NCBI RefSeq assembly: GCF_947242115.1
Contig: NC_074712.1
Span: forward strand, 48,427,838-48,491,837
Source: Biomphalaria glabrata
Taxonomy: Eukaryota > Mollusca > Gastropoda > Planorbidae
Reading direction: 5' to 3'
DNA: 64,000 nucleotides
Positions 13,201 through 24,900 of this stretch are shown here, one piece after another. Position numbers and translations under genes: made by a program. The number at the start of each line of letters is the position of its first letter. The stretch's first letter is position 1. A model generated the notes under the pieces. It saw only the letters and a program-made list of their open reading frames with translations, searched no databases and was not told the origin of the DNA.

Positions 13201-16200
13201 AATGGGTACAATGATACCAAGATCATCTTTCTATGTAATATAAAAGTCATGGCAGTTATGTGGACGTTGATGTAATGGGTACAACGATACCAAGATCATC
13301 TTTCTATGTAATATAGAAGTCATGGCAGTTATGTGGACGTTGATGTAATGGGTACAATGATACCAAGATCATCTTTCTATGTATTATAGAAGTCATGGCA
13401 GTTGTTATGTGGACGTTGATGTAATGGGTACAACGATACCAAGATCATCTTTCTATGTATTATAGAAGTCATGGCAGTTGTTATGTAGAGGTTGATGTAA
13501 TGGGTACAATGATACCAAGATCATCTTTCTATGTATTATAGAAGTCATGGCAGTTGTTATGTAGATGTTGATGTAATGGGTACAATGATACCAAGATCAT
13601 CTTTCTATGTATTATAGAAGTCATGGCAGTTGTTATGTAGAGGTTGATGTAATGGGTACAATGATACCAAGATCATCTTTCTATGTAATATAGAAGTCAT
13701 GGCAGTTGTTATGTAGAGGTTGATGTAATGGGTACAATGATACCAAGATCATCTTTCTATGTATTATAGAAGTCATGGCAGTTGTTATGTAGAGGTTGAT
13801 GTAATGGGTACAACGATACCAAGATCATCTTTCTATGTAATATAGAAGTCATGGCAGTTGTTATGTAGAGGTTGATGTAATGGGTACAATGATACCAAGA
13901 TCATCTTTCTATGTAATATAGAAGTCATGGCAGTTGTTATGTAGATGTTGATGTAATGGGTACAACGATACCAAGATCATCTTTCTATGTAATATAGAAG
14001 TCATGGCAGTTGTTATGTAGAGGTTGATGTAAGGGTACAATGATACCAAGATCATCTTTCTATGTAATATAGAAGTCATGGCAGTTGTTATGTGGACGTT
14101 GATGTAATGGGTACAATGATACCAAGATCATCTTTCTATGTAATATAAAAGTCATGGCAGTTATGTGGACGTTGATGTAATGGGTACAACGATACCAAGA
14201 TCATCTTTCTATGTAATATAGAAGTCATGGCAGTTATGTGGACGTTGATGTAATGGGTACAATGATACCAAGATCATCTTTCTATGTATTATAGAAGTCA
14301 TGGCAGTTGTTATGTGGACGTTGATGTAATGGGTACAACGATACCAAGATCATCTTTCTATGTATTATAGAAGTCATGGCAGTTGTTATGTAGAGGTTGA
14401 TGTAATGGGTACAATGATACCAAGATCATCTTTCTATGTATTATAGAAGTCATGGCAGTTGTTATGTAGATGTTGATGTAATGGGTACAATGATACCAAG
14501 ATCATCTTTCTATGTATTATAGAAGTCATGGCAGTTGTTATGTGGACGTTGATGTAATGGGTACAACGATACCAAGATCATCTTTCTATGTATTATAGAA
14601 GTCATGGCAGTTGTTATGTAGAGGTTGATGTAATGGGTACAATGATACCAAGATCATCTTTCTATGTATTATAGAAGTCATGGCAGTTGTTATGTAGAGG
14701 TTGATGTAATGGGTACAATGATACCAAGATCATCTTTCTATGTAATATAGAAGTCATGGCAGTTGTTATGTAGAGGTTGATGTAATGGGTACAATGATAC
14801 CAAGATCATCTTTCTATGTATTATAGAAGTCATGGCAGTTGTTATGTAGAGGTTGATGTAATGGGTACAATGATACCAAGATCATCTTTCTATGTAATAT
14901 AGAAGTCATTGCAGTTGTTATGTAGAGGTTGATGTAATGGGTACAATGATACCAAGATCATCTTTCTATGTATTATAGAAGTCATGGCAGTTGTTATGTA
15001 GAGGTTGATGTAATGGGTACAACGATACCAAGATCATCTTTCTATGTAATATAGAAGTCATGGCAGTTGTTATGTAGAGGTTGATGTAATGGGTACAATG
15101 ATACCAAGATCATCTTTCTATGTAATATAGAAGTCATGGCAGTTGTTATGTAGAGGTTGATGTAATGGGTACAACGATACCAAGATCATCTTTCTATGTA
15201 ATATAGAAGTCATGGCAGTTGTTATGTAGAGGTTGATGTAATGGGTACAATGATACCAAGATCATCTTTCTATGTAATATAGAAGTCATGGCAGTTGTTA
15301 TATAGAGGTTGATGTAATGGGTACAATGATACCAAGATCATCTTTCTATGTAATATAGAAGTCATGGCAGTTATGTGGACGTTAATGTAATGGGTACAAC
15401 GATACCAAGATCATCTTTCTATGTAATATAGAAGTCATGGCAGTTATGTGGACGTTGATGTAATGGGTACAATGATACCAAGATCATCTTTCTATGTATT
15501 ATAGAAGTCATGGCAGTTGTTATGTGGACGTTGATGTAATGGGTACAACGATACCAAGATCATCTTTCTATGTATTATAGAAGTCATGGCAGTTGTTATG
15601 TAGATGTTGATGTAATGGGTACAATGATACCAAGATCATCTTTCTATGTATTATAGAAGTCATGGCAGTTGTTATGTGGACGTTGATGTAATGGGTACAA
15701 CGATACCAAGATCATCTTTCTATGTATTATAGAAGTCATGGCAGTTGTTATGTAGAGGTTGATGTAATGGGTACAATGATACCAAGATCATCTTTCTATG
15801 TAATATAGAAGTCATGGCAGTTGTTATGTAGATGTTGATGTAATGGGTACAATGATACCAAGATCATCTTTCTATGTATTATAGAAGTCATGGCAGTTGT
15901 TATGTGGACGTTGATGTAATGGGTACAACGATACCAAGATCATCTTTCTATGTATTATAGAAGTCATGGCAGTTGTTATGTAGAGGTTGATGTAATGGGT
16001 ACAATGATACCAAGATCATCTTTCTATGTAATATAGAAGTCATGGCAGTTGTTATGTAGAGGTTGATGTAATGGGTACAACGATACCAAGATCATCTTTC
16101 TATGTAATATAGAAGTCATGGCAGTTGTTATGTAGAGGTTGATGTAATGGGTACAATGATACCAAGATCATCTTTCTATGTAATATAGAAGTCATGGCAG

Positions 16201-18402
16201 TTGTTATGTAGAGGTTGATGTAATGGGTACAATGATACCAAGATCATCTTTCTATGTAATATAGAAGTCATGGCAGTTGTTATATAGAGGTTGATGTAAT
16301 GGGTACAATGATACCAAGATCATCTTTCTATGTAATATAGAAGTCATGGCAGTTGTTATGTAGAGGTTGATGTAATGGGTACAATGATACCAAGATCATC
16401 TTTCTATGTATTATAGAAGTCATGGCAGTTGTTATGTAGAGGTTGATGTAATGGGTACAATGATACCAAGATCATCTTTCTATGTAATATAGAAGTCATT
16501 GCAGTTGTTATGTAGAGGTTGATGTAATGGGTACAATGATACCAAGATCATCTTTCTATGTATTATAGAAGTCATGGCAGTTGTTATGTAGAGGTTGATG
16601 TAATGGGTACATCGATACCAAGATCATCTTTCTATGTAATATAGAAGTCATGGCAGTTGTTATGTAGAGGTTGATGTAATGGGTACAATGATACCAAGAT
16701 CATCTTTCTATGTAATATAGAAGTCATGGCAGTTGTTATGTAGAGGTTGATGTAATGGGTACAACGATACCAAGATCATCTTTCTATGTAATATAGAAGT
16801 CATGGCAGTTGTTATGTAGAGGTTGATGTAATGGGTACAATGATACCAAGATCATCTTTCTATGTAATATAGAAGTCATGGCAGTTGTTATATAGAGGTT
16901 GATGTAATGGGTACAATGATACCAAGATCATCTTTCTATGTAATATAGAAGTCATGGCAGTTATGTGGACGTTAATGTAATGGGTACAACGATACCAAGA
17001 TCATCTTTCTATGTAATATAGAAGTCATGGCAGTTATGTGGACGTTGATGTAATGGGTACAATGATACCAAGATCATCTTTCTATGTATTATAGAAGTCA
17101 TGGCAGTTGTTATGTGGACGTTGATGTAATGGGTACAACGATACCAAGATCATCTTTCTATGTATTATAGAAGTCATGGCAGTTGTTATGTAGATGTTGA
17201 TGTAATGGGTACAATGATACCAAGATCATCTTTCTATGTATTATAGAAGTCATGGCAGTTGTTATGTGGACGTTGATGTAATGGGTACAACGATACCAAG
17301 ATCATCTTTCTATGTATTATAGAAGTCATGGCAGTTGTTATGTAGAGGTTGATGTAATGGGTACAATGATACCAAGATCATCTTTCTATGTAATATAGAA
17401 GTCATGGCAGTTGTTATGTAGATGTTGATGTAATGGGTACAATGATACCAAGATCATCTTTCTATGTATTATAGAAGTCATGGCAGTTGTTATGTGGACG
17501 TTGATGTAATGGGTACAACGATACCAAGATCATCTTTCTATGTATTATAGAAGTCATGGCAGTTGTTATGTAGAGGTTGATGTAATGGGTACAATGATAC
17601 CAAGATCATCTTTCTATGTAATATAGAAGTCATGGCAGTTGTTATGTAGAGGTTGATGTAATGGGTACAACGATACCAAGATCATCTTTCTATGTAATAT
17701 AGAAGTCATGGCAGTTGTTATGTAGAGGTTGATGTAATGGGTACAATGATACCAAGATCATCTTTCTATGTAATATAGAAGTCATGGCAGTTGTTATGTA
17801 GAGGTTGATGTAATGGGTACAATGATACCAAGATCATCTTTCTATGTAATATAGAAGTCATGGCAGTTGTTATATAGAGGTTGATGTAATGGGTACAATG
17901 ATACCAAGATCATCTTTCTATGTAATATAGAAGTCATGGCAGTTGTTATGTAGAGGTTGATGTAATGGGTACAATGATACCAAGATCATCTTTCTATGTA
18001 ATATAGAAGTCATGGCAGTTGTTATGTAGAGGTTGATGTAATGGGTACAATGATACCAAGATCATCTTTCTATGTAATATAGAAGTCATGGCAGTTGTTA
18101 TGTAGAGGTTGATGTAATGGGTACAACGATACCAAGATCATCTTTCTATGTAATATAGAAGTCATGGCAGTTATGTGGACGTTGATGTAATGGGTACAAC
18201 GATACCAAGATCATCTTTCTATGTAATATAGAAGTCATGGCAGTTATGTGGACGTTGATGTAATGGGTACAATGATACCAAGATCATCTTTCTATGTAAT
18301 ATAGAAGTCATGGCAGTTATGTGGACGTTGATGTATTGGGTACAACGATACCAAGATCATCTTTCTATGTAATATTGAAGTCATGGCAGTTGTTATGTGG
18401 AT
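7291..18402. repeat. 11.1-kb minisatellite/satellite array, 76-bp unit, about 147 copies
   Basis: The unit is 76 bp and contains GGTTGATGTAATGGGTACAA, then a TGATACCAAGATCATC segment and a TATAGAAGTCATGGCAG segment. A 73-bp variant loses three bases (GCAGTTATGTGG for GCAGTTGTTATGTGG). Rarer variants lose one base (GTAAGGG) or have TATATAG. Variants AGAGG, AGATG and GGACG and AATGA/AACGA are mixed. The rare markers recur at fixed distances: 905 bp (12 units: 9382 to 10287, 13238 to 14143) and 1590 bp (21 units: 14901 to 16491, 15381 to 16971). Homogenisation is therefore by large segment duplication. The array has stops in every frame and is not coding. Confidence 0.98.
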
Positions 18403-18560
18403 GAAACTGGTGACCGAAGATTTGAATTCGTGTGTCTTTCAGTGTTCCTTTGTAGCCATGAGAAATAGCAGCTTGAAATTAGGAGCCATCTGACTTCAGT
18501 ACATGCTTTTTAATTTCAGTGCTTTACCTTGCAGGCAAAGTCAACGTTTTGGTGGAACCA
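18403..18560. repeat. Right part of the dispersed repeat flanking the 76-bp array
   Basis: 18425-18495 (GTGTGTCTTTCAGTGTTCCT, then GCAGCTTGAAATTAGGA) aligns by eye with 34468-34535 (ATGTGTCTTTAATTGTTCAT, then GCGGCTTGAAATTTGGA). The array thus sits inside one copy of that repeat. Confidence 0.5.
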
Positions 18561-18644
18561 AACATTGTAGAGAATTAGATTAATTAGAACATTAGGTTTT
18601 GTGATAAAACGGAATGGAAATCACCAAATATAAAGTTTCTGATC

Positions 18645-19210
18645 CATGGGCGTATCCAGGGGGGGTGTAGGGAGTTAACCCCCCTCCACCGAAATGAAAT
18701 CGCCCCGCAAGGGGGGGGGTCGGAATTTAGTGGCTGATTTTTTGCTTTGATTTTGTTTATTTTAGGTGAGATTTTAATACAAAACCATCACTTGCCCCAA
18801 CGCAACCAAGGGGATTTGAGTTAAAACCCCCCTACCATGGGGTTTTGCAGTTAAATTCCCCTCTTCAATAAAACAAAAAAAAAATGCAAACGACAATCCC
18901 CAAATTCCAAGAGCATAGCTAAGGAAGATTTTAATATTAAAACCCCCTCCGAAATTAACGATAAACACCCTCTTCAATAAATGATTATCCATTCATCCAT
19001 CACCAGATTCTATGATTGTAGCCAAGAAGGGTTTATGTTTATAACTCCACTCCAACGGGGTTTGCAGCTAAAAACCACCTCTTCAATATAAAAAAAGCAA
19101 ATTACACAATTAAAAATTTTATGAGCGTAGTCAAATGGATTTTGAGTTTAAACCCCCTTCAGAGGAGTTAGAAGCTAAACAGTACTTCTTCCATATAAAA
19201 AAGCACACTG
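18645..19210. repeat. Degenerate tandem repeat of about 110-120 bp with C-rich motifs
   Basis: It opens with CATGGGCGTATCCAGGGGGG, a typical end of a dispersed element. About four to five diverged units follow, with the recurring order GCGTAGCCAAGGGG-like, TTTGAGTTAAAACCCCC, GGGGTTTGCAGTTAAA and CCTCTTCAATAAAA. No transposase frame is seen. Probably a non-autonomous transposon interior. Confidence 0.6.
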
Positions 19211-19400
19211 GAGTCGAAGAGTAACTAATTATAGTTGCCTAGACGGTCACAGACGGATTCAGTCACGGAACTTTCTTGGTTTGTCACTTTGCACTAGTAA
19301 TAATATTATGTATCTTCTCTCTCCCGATGCGCGGTTCGAGTGCCGAAGCCAAATTGATGTTCTTTAAGAACAAGGTGTGCGATAGGAGCTACAGTTGTCC
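19211..19400. other. Spacer, no feature seen
   Basis: Mixed-composition sequence between two repeat blocks with no open frame or motif I can support. Confidence 0.4.
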
Positions 19401-19526
19401 CTTGACGTTCACAGATTGGACTTTCGCGTAAGGGCTATACCATGGGTTTTCATAATAAATAATCTTGACGTTCACAGATTGGACTTTCGCGTAAGGGCTA
19501 TACCATGGGTTTTCATAATAAATAAT
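19401..19526. repeat. Two exact copies of a 63-bp unit
   Basis: The segment beginning CTTGACGTTCACAGATTGGA at 19401 recurs at 19464 with no visible difference, then runs into an A-rich and a long T tract (19541-19561). This is a recent tandem duplication. Confidence 0.9.
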
Positions 19527-19729
19527 GAAAAAAAAAATACTTTTTTTTTTTTTTTTTTTTTAACACGGGTTTTCCCACGGCCACCCGATGTATATGTACA
19601 GTAGCCAATAGGGGGAAACAAATGAATAGGTCATCGCCAAACATTCTGAATGCTAATTGGCCGAAACAATCGTATAGCTGCAGTATAGCACATGAACTGG
19701 TTCAATCGAGGCCAAGCGTTATAGTGGGC

Positions 19730-21475
19730 CTCAACACTCCCAGGTACGCTATTCTGGCTCAACACTCCCAGGTACGCTATTCTGGCTCAACACTCCCGAG
19801 TACGCTATTCTGGCTCAACACTCCCAGGTACGCTATTCTGGCTCAACACTCCCAGGTACGCTATTCTGGCTCAACACTCCCAGGTACGCTATTCTGGCTC
19901 AACACTCCCAGGTACGCTATTCTGGCTCAACACTCCCGAGTACGCTATTCTGGCTCAACACTCCCAGGTACGCTATTCTGGCTCAACACTCCCAGGTACG
20001 CTATTCTGGTTCAACACTCCCGAGTACGCGATTCTGGCTCAACACTCCCGAGTACGCTATTCTGGCTCAACACTCCCGAGTACGCTATTTTGGTTCAACA
20101 CTCCCGAGTACGCTATTTTGGCTCAACACTCCCGAGTACGCTATTCTGGCTCAACACTCCCGAGTACGCTATTCTGGCTCAACACTCCCAGGTACGCTAT
20201 TCTGGCTCAACACTCCCGAGTACGCTATTCTGGCTCAACACTCCCGAGTACGCTATTCTGGCTCAACACTCCCGAGTACGCTATTCTGGCTTAACACTCC
20301 CGAGTACGCTATTCTGGCTCAACACTCCCGAGTACGCTATTCTGGCTCAACACTCCCGAGTACGCTATTCTGGCTCAACACTCCCAGGTACGCTATTCTG
20401 GCTCAACACTCCCGAGTACGCTATTCTGGCTCAACACTCCCGAGTACGCTATTCTGGCTCAACACTCCCGAGTACGCTATTCTGGCTCAACACTCCCGAG
20501 TACGCTATTCTGCCTCAACACTCCCGAGTACGCTATTCTGCCTCAACACTCCCAGGTACGCTATTCTGGCTCAACACTCCCGAGTACGCTATTCTGGCTC
20601 AACACTCCCGAGTACGCTATTCTGGCTCAATACTCCCGAGTACGCTATTCTGGCTCAACACTCCCGAGTACGCTATTCTGGCTCAACACTCCCGAGTACG
20701 CTATTCTGGCTCAATACTCCCGAGTACGCTATTCTGGCTCAACACTCCCGAGTACGCTATTCTGGCTCAACACTCCCGAGTACGCTATTCTGGCTCAACA
20801 CTCCCGAGTACGCTATTCTGGCTCAACACTCCCGAGTACGCTATTCTGGCTCAATACTCCCGAGTACGCGATTCTGGCTCAACACTCCCGAGTACGCTAT
20901 TCTGGCTCAACACTCCCGAGTACGCTATTCTGGCTCAATACTCCCGAGTACGCTATTCTGGCTCAACACTCCCGAGTACGCTATTCTGGCTCAACACTCC
21001 CGAGTACGCTATTCTGGCTCAACACTCCCGAGTACGCTATTCTGGCTCAATACTCCCGAGTACGCTATTCTGGCTCAATACTCCCGAGTACGCTATTCTG
21101 GCTCAATACTCCCGAGTACGCGATTCTGGCTCAACACTCCCGAGTACGCTATTCTGGCTCAACACTCCCGAGTACGCTATTCTGGCTCAATACTCCCGAG
21201 TACGCTATTCTGGCTCAACACTCCCGAGTACGCTATTTTGGCTCAACACTCCCGAGTACGCTATTCTGGCTCAACACTCCCGAGTACGCTATTCTGCCTC
21301 AACACTCCCGAGTACGCTATTCTGGCTCAACACTCCCGAGTACGCTATTCTGGCTCAACACTCCCGAGTACGCTATTTTGGTTCAACACTCCCGAGTACG
21401 CTATTTTGGCTCAACACTCCCGAGTACGCTATTCTGGCTCAACACTCCCGAGTACGCTATTCTGGCTCAACGTGG
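19730..21475. repeat. 28-bp minisatellite, about 62 copies
   Basis: The unit is GGCTCAACACTCCCGAGTAC followed by GCTATTCT (28 bp). An early variant with CCCAGGTAC is mixed in up to about 20557 and absent afterwards. Other variants are TTTTGG, GGTTCAAC, GCCTCAAC, CTCAATAC and ACGCGATT. The unit has no stop codon in any forward frame and 28 is not a multiple of three. Any frame therefore stays open and reads a 28-residue period, giving a 625-codon frame (19622-21499) that is an arithmetic artefact. The flanks show no promoter or splice evidence for a gene. Confidence 0.97.
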
Positions 21476-21479
21476 CACT

Positions 21480-21845
21480 CGGGTGGAAACGATCACTAGA
21501 GGAAGTGATTAGGCTAAATGAATAGCAAAACAAAACTCCTGTGGGAGTGTCCAAGGGAGTACGAGAGCTTTCCCATTGCATGGTGCGGAGTTGAAAGAGA
21601 GCTTCCACATCCCTGTCGATAATCCATGCGCCGTTCCTCAAGGGACCGTTACACTAATGGCGAGTCCTGCACGGTTAGCTTGGTACAACATAGGAAAATG
21701 GCTCCCGGTTCCCGGTGTACTCGGCCTTCTGCCATGCATTCTAGTCCATGCGCCCGAAGTGCCAGTCTTCACCAGGATTTGAAACCCCGGTCCCCGGTTA
21801 GGAAGCCAATCGCTTTACCGCTCAGCCACCGCGCCTCCCTCCAGT
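21480..21845 (-). repeat. SINE-like element with tRNA-type head (minus strand)
   Basis: Read on the minus strand from about 21838, the sequence has a box A-like TGGCTGAGCGGTAAAGCG and about 40 bases on a box B-like GGGTTTCAAATCC, then GTGAAGACTGG. This is the head of a tRNA-derived SINE shared with 43.1-43.2, 49.3-49.4 and 61.76 kb. The body towards 21480 differs from those copies, so its left limit is uncertain. Confidence 0.6.
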
Positions 21846-21943
21846 TTAAGAGTCAGGTTGTTATTATTTTCATGTACCTGAATATATTTAATATTTAAAC
21901 AAATTAAATGTGAAGTCTTAAGGTTATGCTTATATACGCTTAT

Positions 21944-21949
21944 TTTATT
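21944..21949 (-). terminator. Polyadenylation signal of the lectin-like gene
   Basis: AATAAA on the minus strand, 41 bases after the stop codon at 21991-21993. Its position fits a short 3' UTR. Confidence 0.6.
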
Positions 21950-21990
21950 TCACCAGTACACGCCATTTTTTTTTTTAAATTACATTTTTG

Positions 21991-24900
21991 TTAGAGATCG
22001 TCTCTGGTGTAAAGAGATTTCTCACAGACCTCGTGAATAAAACAAGATTTGTATGAACTTTCGGTTCTTTCAGAGTAACACGACTCGGTGGTTAAAAGTC
22101 TGAATCTATTAGAGTATATTCCACATCTTGGGCCTGCATTTAAATCACTTTCTGTCATCTTAATGAAAGGCTGACCTGTGGAAATATAATTTTGAAAAAT
22201 TACTAGACATAAGTTTCCATTTGTTTTCCTTTTTATGTCACCTGAAAAAGGAAAAGCCAATACTAGCTCGGACCCGTCACGTTTAGATCTCAAAAACGTG
22301 AAATGTTATTGAAATTCCTATTTTAGAGATTACCAAATAGGGTTTGTTGCTGAACATAAAAATTATATATGTGTCAGACGCGAATAGCCCAATTTTCAGT
22401 AAAAGAAATTACAAAAGTCATTTCTCTATAGAAGAAGTTACGAACGCTATATAAAATACAACCACAGACCTATATATACTACAATAAATATAGATTTTTG
22501 ATTGCTAGTTACGATTTATTTAGGTAGGTGCTGTTTTACTATTACATACCAAGTATTAGAGTTTAGAAAAACCCAGGTTTGTTTCTTGTGAAACGCTATT
22601 AGCTAACACCTCATATCATCTCTCCATTAGTATATTTAGATCTATAATATAATTCTAGTCTAGATCTGTATATGAAATCGAATAGATCTAGTAATAGTAT
22701 AGATTCTATCTTGAGACTAGATTGCCGAGTCTAGCCTATGCTATGCCTATAATCAGTTTTTATTAGAAAAAAGTCTTGTTTTATTAATAAAGACTAAAGT
22801 TTTTTAATTATTAGATTATTGGATATAGACATAAGACATAGATCTAATAATACTGTAATACGTTTACTATACTCAATACTTAATCTACTAAACTAGAGAT
22901 CTATCTATAGATCTATCTATAATCTAGTCAATCTAGATCTATACAATATTCATTATAATACTTCTACTTATAATGACTTATTTAATAAGTTAGTACTTAG
23001 ACTTAGATCTATTATAGTTTATTAATAGATTTACTTTTCAATGCCTAGACCTAATAAAAAAAAATTGCGAATGATGTCTATAATGACTGATTATTATTAT
23101 TACTTTTTTAATAATAGGCCTACTAAATCTAGGTCTAGACTTTACTTAAATCTAGTCTAAAATAATGACTGTCTGAGACTCTAGATGATTTAGAAGTTCA
23201 CATAGAGGTGTTTTTAATAATAAGGCATGTCGGCTGAAAGTATATAGAGTGCTTTTTTTTTTTTTTTTTGTAAAAATAAAAAAGAGGCTCCGGTACTCAG
23301 TGATAGATTGCCTAACTTTCAACTAATAATAAATTAACAATTAACGTTGAATTACAAGAAAAGTAATCATTTTTCCCGACATTGAAAAAAGGTCCCGGTA
23401 CCCCTTACCGGTGCGTACCGTCACAAAAATATATGTATATCTCAATCTTCTTTCATTTAATTTTTTTTGCGGGGTTATTGCTACTTAATACATTGATACC
23501 GGATCGATTTAAATAGGGCCTAAGTATACAAGCAGGATTTCGAGCATTGGATAAATTTATTTTATAAGTACAAAGTTTTATGGAAGAGGCAATATATTAG
23601 TTGTTTGAAGTTTGTAACTTCTTAAATTCAGGCTAAAAATATCGAAGCCTACATTTTTACACTCATTTCTAAACAATTAGAAGAGATGGACTGACTCATA
23701 GTGTAGCTTGTGTACATCTGCAAAAACACAAACTCAGACTTTCAAAACTATTAAAAGAAAAACTTAGTGATTATTTTTACTGTATAATTCTATTATTATT
23801 CCTTTTTAGAATTAGGATATAAACAAAAATTTGACATATGACTTTATCTAACAAAAAAAAATTAAACTTACGTCTATTTATGCGGTTATTTATAGTTACC
23901 TAGTAATATAAAATATATTGAACTAACACGTACATTCATCATAATGCAGGCATGCGATTTTTCGTTTATAAACATAGCATTATTTAGGACCAATATTTTA
24001 CAAAGGCTGCTTGGAGAAATCAGGTATACCCATTAGGAGAAAAACGACCCCTTTACTCAAGAAAAATTTAAGAAACTAGAACAGACACAAAATAAACAGT
24101 GACATTCATAACAAAAGAATATTCAAAATTGATTAGAGTAAGACCTTTTTAAGTAATCATTTAAAGTTTAAAATCACTACAATTTTTTTCAACAATTATT
24201 TTGTGCATGAAATTGTGTATCGGAAAATGCCGGGTACATGAAATAAGCTAGTCATAAAAAAACAACACAGATCTTGGGTAAAATACTCATCAAATAAAGT
24301 ACTGTAAATGTGTAGTTTCACGCGCTAGTTTCAGGTCTTTTCTTTTTATAGCCTCTATCGGGTTATATCCCAACTACCCGTATTTTTGTGCAGAATTTTT
24401 TTCTCTATCAGGCACACTTAAAATGATAGCATAATAATGTCAGTTTAATTTAAAAAGAGAACTGAAAAATACAAAGATATATAGGGAAAAAAGCGACTTC
24501 CGGCCCAATACTTTTTAATGAATGAAACGAAACGGACTAGTCCAACAAACCCTATTGAGATGCGACGTCTAGTTTTTCTCCTCCTATTATGTTTTGTTTA
24601 GTAAATATATACAAAAATTAATAAATAAAAATTAAATATTAAATTATGTATGTAACCTATGTCTGCGTGGTAAAAAGTTTATACTTGTTCTTTCTCCCAC
24701 ACTCATTCTAGGATCAAGTTGTAATTTTGCACATTTATTTACTTACAAGAATCAATTAAAAAAAAAATATTAGAAATAAATCCTTCAGTAAATCCTTCAG
24801 TATTCACAGAAATGGCTAAATATGTAGAATTTAGTTCCTTAGATGATTGAACACGTTATTTCTCCAACACCCATTCTCATATCAAGTTAAAACTTTAAGC

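Noticed and set aside
7291-18402. CRISPR-like array
   Set aside because: There are no unique spacers; the entire unit is repeated, and the surroundings are eukaryotic genes.
19622-21499. 625-codon plus-strand open frame as a repetitive protein gene
   Set aside because: The 28-bp unit contains no stop in any forward frame, so openness is expected. There is no start context, splice structure or domain, and overlapping frames are also open.
21765-21840. Functional tRNA gene on the minus strand
   Set aside because: Box A and B are present but the cloverleaf ends do not pair convincingly, and the same head recurs at other SINE copies in the window.
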